A stretch of 64,000 nt of DNA from Flavobacterium sp. UBA4098. Its GTDB lineage: Bacteria; Bacteroidota; Bacteroidia; Flavobacteriales; Flavobacteriaceae. Position numbers and translations under genes: made by a program. The notes beneath the pieces are model-generated. The model did no database searches and was not told the DNA's origin. It was given only the letters and a program-made list of their open reading frames with translations. The stretch is from the NCBI GenBank assembly GCA_002382495.1, contig DFXW01000041.1, forward strand, positions 233,276-297,275. Reading direction: 5' to 3'. The stretch's first letter is position 1. The number at the start of each line of letters is the position of its first letter. This document shows positions 52,129-59,625 of the stretch, piece after piece.

Positions 52129-54834
52129 TTAGTTGTTTTCGGTTGTGTTGTAGTTGGGTAATGTGAAGACAAAAGTGGCTCCTTCTTTGACATTGTTTTC
52201 GGCCCAGATGGCGCCTTTATGATGTTCAATAATTTGTTTGCAAATGGCTAATCCAAGTCCGCTACCAATAGGTTTTTTGACATTTTGATTTCTCGACTGA
52301 TAGAATTTATCAAAGATGGCTTCAAAATCTTCGCTTTTGATTCCTTTGCCATTATTGTGAATTGTGACGGCAACATTGGATTCATTTTCTGTAATATGAA
52401 TGCTGATCAATCCGTCTGTCACAGCTGAAAATTTGATCGCATTGGACAGCAAATTGTGAACTACTTGGATGATGCGTTCCTCGTCATAAAAAGCTCTGAT
52501 CTCTTTTCCAGCATCTTCAAATTCTACTTGTATTTTTTTATTTGCAATCAGTTGTTTAACTGATTCTAATGTTTTTTCTACTGTTAATGCGATATTATTT
52601 CTAGAGAGATAGATCTTCTGTTTTCCTGTTTCAAATTTTTCTAGATCTAAAATTTTATCAATCAAACGATTCAAACGATCCGATTCTGAAATGATGTTTT
52701 GCAAGAATTGTTTGCGCACTTCAAAAGGCACCTCTTCATCGTCATGGAGAATTTCACTGGCTGCTCTGATGGCTGTAATAGGAGTTCGTAATTCGTGTGT
52801 AACAGTGTCTAAAAATTCATCTTTTTGAATGTCTTTTTTAACCAGCTCTTCATTGGCCACTTTTAACTGCTCTGATATTTTCTGTAATTCGTTTGAAGTG
52901 TCGGTTAGTTTTTTATTGATGATAATATTTTCTTTGGATTCTTCCAAAATACGTAATACTTCAGGCAAACTTATTTCGTCTTCTTTTACCACACTGGCGA
53001 TTAAGATTTTGGCGGAAGCCGTACCAATATGTCCTGTCAATAAATTTTCGGCAAATTTGATAAACCGTGCGTCTGCAGTCGCTACATTTTTGTCAATATT
53101 GTATTTCAAGTTGAAAATGGACAAGGCGCGTTTGGTTCTTTCTTCTCCAAGAAATCGCAGTAATATTTTTTCGATATCCGAAACATAGGCAGTTCCCTTC
53201 CAAACAAATGCATCTTCGTGATTGGTAATGTATTTATCGATATCGACAAACATTTCGGCATAATTACGTTCTCTATAATTACCTTTGAAACTTACAGAAA
53301 CAGCAGCAAATCCGATGGTATTGAAGAATAAACTCCAAAACAATGCATGTGGAATAGGATCTAAATAATCCAATCCAAATAGCTGAAATGGTTTCAATAA
53401 TTCGATTCCCCAAGGGCCTTCTTTGAAGAATAAACTGGTTGAATTAGTAATTCCCAAAGCGTAAGGGGCAAGTAGGGTGTAGCAACAAATTCCAAATCCA
53501 ATTACTATTCCTGTAATGGCACCTTTGTTAGATCCTCTTCTCCAAAATAATGCGCCAAAAAATGCGGGTGCTAATTGCGCAATGATTACAAAGGATACTA
53601 GTCCGATGGATACTAATGAGTAATCTAAAATAAAGATTCGATAAATGGCATAGGCCAAAATGATTAATAAAAAGATACCAATTTTCCTACTTCGTACGAT
53701 TCGATTGTTATTTTTTTCTTGTGATTTGTTTCTCAACCTTCCTACAAATCCGTACGGAATTAATAAGTTATTACTAAGCATAGTCGCTAAGGCAATTGAA
53801 GAAACAATAATCATTGAAATTGCCGCTGAAAACCCTCCTAAAAAGACCAGTACAGTAAGTGTATTATTGTTGAAAAATTGCGGAATTAATAAGGAATAGG
53901 TATCTGAATTCAATCCTTTTCCTTCGAATAAAATGTTACCTCCCCAAGCGATTGGAAACACAAAAATATTAAACAACAACAAGTACAATGGGAACAACCA
54001 CATTGCGGTTTTAAGGTGTGTTTCTTTGTTGTTTTCTACAATTGCAGTATGGAATTGTCTTGGCAAAAGAAAAATTGCAAACATGGACAAGATGCAAAGG
54101 AAAAACCAATTGATTGCACCAGTCAAACCTCCGATCGAATTTTTTTTGTCGAAATTTTCTAATACCGAAGCTTTAGTGTAAATGTCATCGAATCCATCAA
54201 ATACAAAGTAGGTAACATAGATTCCTATAATTAAAAAGAATACCAATTTTAGAATTGATTCCAATGCAACAGCAGTTACAATACCACGTCTTTTTTCAGA
54301 AGCATCGACGTATCGAGTTCCGTAATAAGAAGCAAATAGGGCTAGCGCAATACAAGCATAGGTGGTGGTGTCATAAAAAATGTTAGGACTGGATTCGGTT
54401 TTGGTAACAATATGAAAAGTGTCCGAAATGGACTTTAGTTGCAAAGCAATATAAGGCACAATTCCAAAGATACACACAATGGTAACTAAGGCGCCTAGGA
54501 ATCTATCATTGCCGTATCTCAAAGAAATGAAATCAGCAATACTAGAAATTTTATTTACTCTTGAAATTCGAATGATTTTTTTCAAAATAATCATCCAAGT
54601 AGGTATGATAATTATGGGACCTAAATAAATAGGCAAGTAACTTAAACCGGAATTAGCTGCTACGCCAATACTTCCGTAATACGTCCAAGCGGTACAGTAC
54701 ACAGCTAACGAAAGAGAATAGATGTATGGATTATTAGTCCATCTGGAATGCCCTCTTTTTTCTGCCCAGTAGGCAATGTAAAAAAGGATTAGCATATACA
54801 ATGCTACAATGAATAAGAGGCCCAAACTACTCAT
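52129..54834 (-). CDS. Symporter-like sensor histidine kinase (SSF domain plus kinase, CbrA-type)
   Basis: A 901-residue membrane protein. The first 500 or so residues are a sodium:solute-symporter fold of about 13 transmembrane segments (CTAWTYYGSIGVAANSGLSY; FLLPRQFHTAIVEN). A linker follows, then a HisKA domain with the phospho-accepting His in DTVTHELRTPITAIRAASEI near residue 680 and an ATPase domain (NLLSNAIKFSA, then PIGSGLGLAICKQI). Fusions of this kind (CbrA) sense or transport nutrients. Neighbouring acs and propionate genes suggest organic acids as the signal. Its start overlaps the 64-residue gene by 8 bases. Confidence 0.92.
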   Translation of the reverse strand: MSSLGLLFIVALYMLILFYIAYWAEKRGHSRWTNNPYIYSLSLAVYCTAWTYYGSIGVAANSGLSYLPIYLGPIIIIPTWMIILKKIIRISRVNKISSIADFISLRYGNDRFLGALVTIVCIFGIVPYIALQLKSISDTFHIVTKTESSPNIFYDTTTYACIALALFASYYGTRYVDASEKRRGIVTAVALESILKLVFFLIIGIYVTYFVFDGFDDIYTKASVLENFDKKNSIGGLTGAINWFFLCILSMFAIFLLPRQFHTAIVENNKETHLKTAMWLFPLYLLLFNIFVFPIAWGGNILFEGKGLNSDTYSLLIPQFFNNNTLTVLVFLGGFSAAISMIIVSSIALATMLSNNLLIPYGFVGRLRNKSQEKNNNRIVRSRKIGIFLLIILAYAIYRIFILDYSLVSIGLVSFVIIAQLAPAFFGALFWRRGSNKGAITGIVIGFGICCYTLLAPYALGITNSTSLFFKEGPWGIELLKPFQLFGLDYLDPIPHALFWSLFFNTIGFAAVSVSFKGNYRERNYAEMFVDIDKYITNHEDAFVWKGTAYVSDIEKILLRFLGEERTKRALSIFNLKYNIDKNVATADARFIKFAENLLTGHIGTASAKILIASVVKEDEISLPEVLRILEESKENIIINKKLTDTSNELQKISEQLKVANEELVKKDIQKDEFLDTVTHELRTPITAIRAASEILHDDEEVPFEVRKQFLQNIISESDRLNRLIDKILDLEKFETGKQKIYLSRNNIALTVEKTLESVKQLIANKKIQVEFEDAGKEIRAFYDEERIIQVVHNLLSNAIKFSAVTDGLISIHITENESNVAVTIHNNGKGIKSEDFEAIFDKFYQSRNQNVKKPIGSGLGLAICKQIIEHHKGAIWAENNVKEGATFVFTLPNYNTTENN

Positions 54835-55021
54835 AATATTTCTTTATGATTAAGTAGGTGGTGCCAATAGAAAACAACCAGGCCGAAAATATATAAATGT
54901 ATACAATTGGAAAACCTAAAAATGGCTCAGCACTATCAAACAATAACAATAGCGGCATGTTCAACGCTAATACCATTAGCATTGAAAGAATAACCAGCTT
55001 TTGTTCGTGTCTTTTTTTCAT
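54827..55021 (-). CDS. Small two-helix membrane protein, likely partner of the symporter-kinase
   Basis: A 64-residue protein with two hydrophobic helices (LVILSMLMVLALNMPLLLLF and IVYIYIFSAWLFSIGTTYLI) and charged ends. It overlaps the kinase gene by 8 bases. Small two-helix proteins are encoded next to other symporter-fold transporters (DUF485 with ActP, YhdT with PanF, DUF3311), so this is probably an accessory subunit of the SSF domain. Family membership cannot be confirmed from sequence alone. Confidence 0.8.
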   Translation of the reverse strand: MKKRHEQKLVILSMLMVLALNMPLLLLFDSAEPFLGFPIVYIYIFSAWLFSIGTTYLIIKKYYE

Positions 55022-55106
55022 AAATTGTGCTATACTCTATTTCCGAATTTGATCGTAGTAATATACGAATTGTTATGAGGAATTCGTTGTTTTAAAAATA
55101 TACAAA

Positions 55107-55127
55107 CGCTGCCAGTTATTGACAGCG
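55107..55127 (-). terminator. Candidate terminator after the DUF6814 gene
   Basis: CGCTGCCA / TGACAGCG hairpin with one mismatch and a 5-base loop, followed on the minus strand by a T-rich stretch. It lies 28 bases past the stop. Confidence 0.55.
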
Positions 55128-55154
55128 ATTGCATATTTTAAACTATAAAATGAA

Positions 55155-55376
55155 TTATTTATCGCTAAATTCACCCGTAAGTGAGTAGTATCCAAAGATA
55201 CCTAAACCACCCACGATAATTGGTGCAAGAATAAAGGTATAAATAATTGCAGGAATCATATCTTCTGGTTTTCCTGACTCAAATTTTGGAATAGCTTGGT
55301 TAATCAATAGATAATATCCAGCTGCAAGACCTAAACCGATCCACACAATCCCTAATAATTTTTTTATTGCGTTCAT
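55155..55376 (-). CDS. DUF6814-like small membrane protein
   Basis: A 73-residue protein with two hydrophobic helices (GIVWIGLGLAAGYYLLI and ILAPIIVGGLGIFGYYSLT). From memory it resembles the DUF6814 family, which is common in Bacteroidota next to MFS or MHS-type transporter genes. It starts 32 bases after the transporter gene ends, so it is probably an accessory protein of that transporter. Function unknown. Confidence 0.78.
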   Translation of the reverse strand: MNAIKKLLGIVWIGLGLAAGYYLLINQAIPKFESGKPEDMIPAIIYTFILAPIIVGGLGIFGYYSLTGEFSDK

Positions 55377-55408
55377 AATGATGTTTTTTAAAATTTAAAT
55401 TAAGCTAT

Positions 55409-56977
55409 TTAGTGTTTGTGAGAAGTACTTTTACCATCTACATAAATAGCTCCGATAATGAAACAGATGGCTCCAATAATAATTGGGTACCAAAGTCCTT
55501 GTAAATATGGTTCAGCTACGGCAACTGCTTGACCAGCTTCTGTTGCTGCATCGTTTGCTTTGGTTGCTGCTGCCACTAATGAAGTAGCTACCGCAGGAAG
55601 CAAACCTCCAAAGATTCCGTTACCAATGTGGTACGGTAAAGACATGGAAGTATAACGAATTTTTGCAGGGAACAATTCTACTAAGAAAGCCGCTGTTGGT
55701 CCGTAAACTACAGTCACTAAGAAAATTTGAATGAAAACTAACCAAACCAAAGTCCATTTGTCTGATTCATTTACAACCATTGTTTTCTTAACTTCTACTT
55801 TTGGTTTTCCATCATCACCAATTTTAGCTACACCATTTTCTAAAGTTACAGTTTTTACTTCTTTCCAAGTTGCTCCATCTGTAAATTCTTTAGTCGTTGT
55901 ATATACTGAATCTAGTGCTTTTGCTTTGTTTTCTTTTGTCTCAGCAAGAACTACTGTTTTAGCTTCGATTTCAGTTTTGTTTTTGATGCTTGTTGTTTCA
56001 TACATCGCTCTATAAATAGGTCTGTACGCAATAACGGCAATCAAAATACCAGCAAGCATTAACCATTTTCTACCAATTTTATCAGAAATCCATCCGAAGA
56101 ATACGAAGAAAGGAGTAGCCATTAAAATAGCATACATCATAATGTCTCCAACTTGATCAGAAAGACCCATTACTTTTTCAATGAAACTCATAGCGTAAAA
56201 TTGTCCAGTGTACCAAACTACACCTTGACCCATTACGATTCCAAACAAAGCTAACAATACAAATTTGAAATTCAATTTGTTACCAAAACTTTCTTTCAAT
56301 GGGTTTTTAGAAGTTTTTCCTTCTGCTTTTACTTTTGCAAATTCAGGAGACTCGCTCATGTTTTTACGAATTAAGTAAGAAACTAGAATCATTAAGATAG
56401 ATACCCAAAACGGAACTCTCCATCCCCAATCTTCAAATGCTTCTTTGGACATAGCGCTTTTTGTAGCCATGATTACCATAAGAGAAACAAATAGACCAAT
56501 TGTAGCTGTAGTTTGAATCCAAGAAGTCCAATATCCTCTTTGACCTGGTCCAGCATGTTCTGCTACATAAGTCGCAGCACCACCGTATTCTCCACCAAGA
56601 GCAAGACCTTGAAGTAAACGTAAAATTAATACTAAGGTTGGTGCTAAGAAACCAATAGTTTCATAACTCGGAATACATCCTATCAAGAAAGTAGCCCCAC
56701 CCATCAAAACTAAAGTGACCATGAACGTGTATTTACGTCCAATTAAATCGCCTAGACGACCAAAGAATAAGGCTCCAAAAGGACGCACAACGAAACCTGC
56801 AGCAAATGTTGCCAAAGTAGATAAGAAGGCAGCAGTTGGATTGTCTGAAGGGAAAAATTTAGTTGAAATAATAGTAGCTAAACTACCAAAGATGTAAAAA
56901 TCATACCATTCGATCATGGTACCTACTGAAGACGCTCCAATTACGGTCCATAAGGAGCTTTTTTTGTTTTCATTCAT
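55409..56977 (-). CDS. MHS-family MFS transporter (organic acid or osmolyte:H+ symporter)
   Basis: A 522-residue inner-membrane transporter with 12 predicted helices. The metabolite:H+ symporter pattern is clear: IEWYDFYIFGSLATIIS at helix 1, RPFGALFFGRLGDLIGRKYTF in loop 2-3, and LQGLALGGEYGGAATYVAEHA. An insertion of about 80 polar residues (roughly 326-407; KNKTEIEAKTVVL to VVNESDKW) lies in the second half and is absent from typical ProP/KgtP proteins. Genes on either side (porin, DUF6814, acs) suggest short-chain acid uptake, but the substrate is not certain. Confidence 0.9.
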   Translation of the reverse strand: MNENKKSSLWTVIGASSVGTMIEWYDFYIFGSLATIISTKFFPSDNPTAAFLSTLATFAAGFVVRPFGALFFGRLGDLIGRKYTFMVTLVLMGGATFLIGCIPSYETIGFLAPTLVLILRLLQGLALGGEYGGAATYVAEHAGPGQRGYWTSWIQTTATIGLFVSLMVIMATKSAMSKEAFEDWGWRVPFWVSILMILVSYLIRKNMSESPEFAKVKAEGKTSKNPLKESFGNKLNFKFVLLALFGIVMGQGVVWYTGQFYAMSFIEKVMGLSDQVGDIMMYAILMATPFFVFFGWISDKIGRKWLMLAGILIAVIAYRPIYRAMYETTSIKNKTEIEAKTVVLAETKENKAKALDSVYTTTKEFTDGATWKEVKTVTLENGVAKIGDDGKPKVEVKKTMVVNESDKWTLVWLVFIQIFLVTVVYGPTAAFLVELFPAKIRYTSMSLPYHIGNGIFGGLLPAVATSLVAAATKANDAATEAGQAVAVAEPYLQGLWYPIIIGAICFIIGAIYVDGKSTSHKH

Positions 56978-56987
56978 AATGTAATTG

Positions 56988-57002
56988 TTTTTGGTTTGGT
57001 TA
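56988..57002 (-). repeat. Leader repeat TAACCAAACCAAAAA, copy 1 (before the transporter gene)
   Basis: The exact 15-base sequence stands 10 bases before the transporter start codon. The same 15 bases occur before the porin start (58301-58315). Confidence 0.6.
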
Positions 57003-57013
57003 ATTAATTGTTA

Positions 57014-58294
57014 TTAAAATGTGTATACACAAGATACCATTGTTCTAAAGTTGCTTACGTTAGTCAAAGCACCTGTTGCTTTTCCATACGAATCAGAAGC
57101 TCCCCAATCAGCTGAAGTCAATTCTAACTCTGGAGTAATTCTAAATTTATTTTTCTTAAAGTCAATACGTCCAGATACTCTCCAAACATTATCAACCATT
57201 CTTGCGCCACCAACTCCAATTCCTCTTCCATAAGCAACAGTACCAGCTTGATCAGCTCCATTGTTTTGCGTTCTTCCGAAGAAAAGTCCTGGCGCTACTG
57301 ATTTTCCATTACTAGCGATGTCTAGCCAAAAAGCAGACGTTTTAGTCGCTTCATAAGATTCGATCCCGTTAGTAGTAGATCCAATATATCCGCCTAGCAT
57401 AACCATATTGAATAAGTTGCCACCTGAAATACCATAAGCTTTAATTGTGATATTATCGTTGGCATATTTCCCGTATCCAAAAATAGTAGTGCTATTCGCT
57501 TTTTCTGTGGTATTTTTCTTAGCAGTTCCAGTTAAGCCGTTATCGGTTCTTGGTTGTAGCGATTTAACTTCGACACCAGCTCCCATAAATACATTTTTTC
57601 CTTTGTATTGTAATTGTGTATTAATAGATGGGATTGCGGAGTTAATAGATGCCGAATTTTGTGTTCCAGGTCCCGAAGTAGTAAACTCACGTTCTTTGTA
57701 TGCAGTAAAACTAATCGAAAGGTCTTTGCTTAAGTTTTGTTTTAATTTAACCTGAGAAGCCCATCCAAAAGGGTTGAACATAATTCCGGTACTAAAATTT
57801 GCTACACCAGGAAATACTTCAGGAATAAAAGTTGGGTACCAAGTTTGTCCCATGGTTAAGGAAGTTTTTTTCCAATCTAATTGTGCGTAGGCATGACGTA
57901 GTCTCAACAAACCTACCGTAGTTGTGCTTGTTGAAGCATTTTCAAAGTTTCCAAAGAAATCACCTTCAAGGGTTCCGCTTACTTTAGCACCCCACACATC
58001 TGGTCCTTTCATTTTTACTCCTAAACGTGAAACAACAGATAAAAAGTTAGATTGTCCAACAGCGTTAGCATCTTTCCCGTCACCTGCATTTATTGATTTA
58101 TCTAAAGGGTATAAATTCAAATGGTCTTCTCTTACTTGAGCTGATTTTCGGGTGTCCCACATATAATCAGTTCTTACAAATCCGTACCAAGTGATACTGT
58201 AGTCATTTGCTACAGGTGCAGGTGCGGCTGGTGTTTGTGAATATCCTTTAAAAGAAGCTACAGCAGCTAAAAGGAGTAAATAACGTTTTTTCAT
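57014..58294 (-). CDS. Outer-membrane porin
   Basis: A 426-residue beta-barrel protein with a signal peptide (MKKRYLLLLAAVASFKGYSQ) and a terminal aromatic residue (MVSCVYTF). The N-terminal strand region ITWYGFVRTDYMWDTR and the block LRHAYAQLDWKKTSLTMGQTW resemble DcaP-like or related porins. It lies 36 bases upstream of the MHS transporter gene on the same strand, so the pair probably brings one class of small solutes across both membranes. The exact porin family is uncertain. Confidence 0.87.
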   Translation of the reverse strand: MKKRYLLLLAAVASFKGYSQTPAAPAPVANDYSITWYGFVRTDYMWDTRKSAQVREDHLNLYPLDKSINAGDGKDANAVGQSNFLSVVSRLGVKMKGPDVWGAKVSGTLEGDFFGNFENASTSTTTVGLLRLRHAYAQLDWKKTSLTMGQTWYPTFIPEVFPGVANFSTGIMFNPFGWASQVKLKQNLSKDLSISFTAYKEREFTTSGPGTQNSASINSAIPSINTQLQYKGKNVFMGAGVEVKSLQPRTDNGLTGTAKKNTTEKANSTTIFGYGKYANDNITIKAYGISGGNLFNMVMLGGYIGSTTNGIESYEATKTSAFWLDIASNGKSVAPGLFFGRTQNNGADQAGTVAYGRGIGVGGARMVDNVWRVSGRIDFKKNKFRITPELELTSADWGASDSYGKATGALTNVSNFRTMVSCVYTF

Positions 58295-58300
58295 AATAAT

Positions 58301-58315
58301 TTTTTGGTTTGGTTA
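58301..58315 (-). repeat. Leader repeat TAACCAAACCAAAAA, copy 2 (before the porin gene)
   Basis: Identical to 56988-57002 and 6 bases before the porin start codon. Confidence 0.6.
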
Positions 58316-58401
58316 GTAAAAGGGTTAGTTTTCACACTGCCAAATTGATTTATTTTTGGAATAAAAAAAATTATTATATATTTTTATGTAAACTACTATA
58401 G

Positions 58402-58821
58402 TTAATCTTTAAAACGCTCCCATTTTATAAGCATAAACTTGTCTCCAAGTTCGGTTATTATCATCCCGGCTCCAGAAAGTAAATCTTTGTTTTTTAGGTA
58501 TTCTACCAATTCTAAATGATTAAAAATCTTATAAGTAGGGTGGTAGTTGGTCTGAGATGGTTTTTTGATATTAAAACTTTTTACCCAATTGCTTATCGTA
58601 ACGTGTGACACCCCGATAATCCGTTCAATTTCGCGAAAACTCAATCCTTCTAAATACAATTGTAATGCTTTGGTAACATAGTAATCGTCTATCTTTTTAC
58701 CTATTTTGTTTACTGTAAAAAAATAGTTGCATTTTTTGCATAAATACCTTTGTTTGTTGTTGATTATACCACTTTTAATGATGTGATTATTTTGGCATTT
58801 TGGACAGACTAAAATTTCCAT
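58402..58821 (-). CDS. IS1-InsA-like zinc-ribbon/HTH protein, probably a domesticated regulator
   Basis: From the ATG at 58821 the product has 139 residues. An N-terminal zinc ribbon (ILVCPKCQNNHIIKSG, RYLCKKCNYFF) is followed by a helix-turn-helix (LYLEGLSFREIERIIGVSHV, TISNWVKSF), the same order as InsA of IS1. The C-terminal 40 residues (NHLELVEYLKNKDLLSGAGM, ELGDKFMLIKWERFKD) are not a transposase catalytic domain, and I saw no terminal inverted repeats. It is upstream of the porin and transporter genes on the same strand. It therefore looks like a stand-alone DNA-binding protein; a truncated transposon remnant is the alternative. Confidence 0.78.
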   Translation of the reverse strand: MEILVCPKCQNNHIIKSGIINNKQRYLCKKCNYFFTVNKIGKKIDDYYVTKALQLYLEGLSFREIERIIGVSHVTISNWVKSFNIKKPSQTNYHPTYKIFNHLELVEYLKNKDLLSGAGMIITELGDKFMLIKWERFKD

Positions 58822-59040
58822 ATATATAAATTTTGCATAAATATAATAAATTAGCAAATATACGTATCGTAAATACACAATAAAATTCAATAAAAATTAC
58901 AAATTATTTATATTTATTGGAGAAATAGTGAATGATTGCTAGGAAAATCTAAAAATTGAAAAATGGTAAAATTAAATGAAGCTACGTCTAAGTATTAGAA
59001 TCGCATATTGAAGTATAAATAATTTTGCTAAAGCTATAAA

Positions 59041-59084
59041 AACAAAAAACCCACTCGTTTGAGTGGGTTTTGTGGTACCTCCAG
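59041..59084 (-). repeat. Direct repeat: copy of the tRNA-Phe 3' end and terminator
   Basis: Identical to 59423-59466 except one base (43/44). It contains the hairpin terminator ACCCACTC...GAGTGGGT and the last acceptor-stem bases of tRNA-Phe (GGTACCTCCAG). Beyond it the tRNA similarity becomes patchy: a small hairpin TCCCGA/TCGGGA (59085-59100) replaces part of the T arm, then GAGCCAGTGACAC resembles the tRNA sequence GAACCAGGGACAC. Confidence 0.88.
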
Positions 59085-59121
59085 TCCCGACGCTTCGGGA
59101 GAGCCAGTGACACAAACGTTT

Positions 59122-59406
59122 TTATTTTTTTGATAAAATATCTGAAAGTATTTCAGGGTTACGAATAATTTTTTCAATAAAAATTTTGCTTTTCATTTTC
59201 TTGATGAAACGTTCAAGAAAGAGCGCTTCGCTTCGTTCATTGCATTCAAAAGCTAAAGCTAATGTCCAGTCATTGGCAATTTTAGAAAAAGAGTTAGTAT
59301 ATTCATGTTGGTTGTGTTTGAGAATTCTCTCTTTCACGTCGTGAGTTTCGCCAACATAATATTTCGTGCTTGTTTTTGAATGTAGGATGTAAAGAAAATG
59401 GGGCAT
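59122..59406 (-). CDS. GIY-YIG nuclease family protein
   Basis: From the ATG at 59406 the product is a 94-residue single-domain GIY-YIG protein of the UPF0213 type. LYILHS and YYVGET form the two-part signature near the N-terminus, with the conserved Arg in DVKERILKHN. Small stand-alone members are frequent in Flavobacteriia and lack a known substrate. A longer frame upstream would run into the tRNA and is rejected. It lies 17 bases from the tRNA-Phe terminator on the same strand. Confidence 0.9.
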   Translation of the reverse strand: MPHFLYILHSKTSTKYYVGETHDVKERILKHNQHEYTNSFSKIANDWTLALAFECNERSEALFLERFIKKMKSKIFIEKIIRNPEILSDILSKK

Positions 59407-59424
59407 GGTTGGGTGTTTAATAAA

Positions 59425-59454
59425 CAAAAAACCCACTCGTTTGAGTGGGTTTCG
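59425..59454 (-). terminator. Terminator of tRNA-Phe
   Basis: Hairpin AAACCCACTC-AAAC-GAGTGGGTTT followed by T-rich sequence on the minus strand, directly after the tRNA 3' end. The duplicate is at 59043-59072. Confidence 0.9.
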
Positions 59455-59527
59455 TGGTACCTCCAGGGATCGAACCAGGGACACATGGATTTTCAGTCCA
59501 TTGCTCTACCATCTGAGCTAAGGTACC
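59455..59527 (-). tRNA. tRNA-Phe (GAA)
   Basis: Minus strand. Acceptor arms GGTACCT and AGGTACC pair fully, and the discriminator is A. The anticodon arm ATGGA-CTGAAAA-TCCAT gives GAA; the T arm CCTGG-TTCGATC-CC is normal. CCA is not encoded. A partial copy of its 3' end is at 59041-59084. Confidence 0.97.
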
Positions 59528-59542
59528 TTGCTAATGCGGGTG

Positions 59543-59572
59543 CAAATATAGAACCATTTTTAATTTATCCAA
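59543..59572 (-). promoter_or_regulatory. Promoter of tRNA-Phe
   Basis: On the minus strand TTG (59570-59572), 19 bases, then TATATTTG (59543-59550), the same -7 as the other two tRNAs in the window. The tRNA starts 15 bases later. Confidence 0.85.
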
Positions 59573-59625
59573 AACAAATATTAAAAAAAATCAATTCGTA
59601 CCTTCGCGGGGTTAAATTAAACAAT

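Larger units (their letters stand above)
59041..59466 (-). mobile_element. Candidate single-gene element: GIY-YIG gene between tRNA-Phe 3'-end repeats
   Basis: A GIY-YIG gene lies between the tRNA-Phe terminator and a second copy of that terminator plus a 3' tRNA fragment. The arrangement resembles insertion at a tRNA 3' end with duplication of the target, but no integrase gene is present. The order on the minus strand is tRNA-Phe, terminator, GIY-YIG gene, tRNA fragment, terminator. Confidence 0.55.

Noticed and set aside
52125..52229. 35-residue N-terminal extension of the response regulator
   Set aside because: It lies in the end of the kinase gene in another frame; the receiver domain begins precisely at the Met at 52124.
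58402..58821. Intact IS1 insertion sequence
   Set aside because: No catalytic frame, no terminal inverted repeats and no target duplication were seen.
59407..59484. N-terminal extension of the GIY-YIG protein
   Set aside because: It would be translated from the tRNA-Phe terminator and 3' end; the family begins at MPHFLYILHS.
59398..59625. N-terminal extension of coaX reading through tRNA-Phe
   Set aside because: The extension is the antisense of the tRNA and its promoter; the CoaX family starts at the MILTIDVGNT Met.
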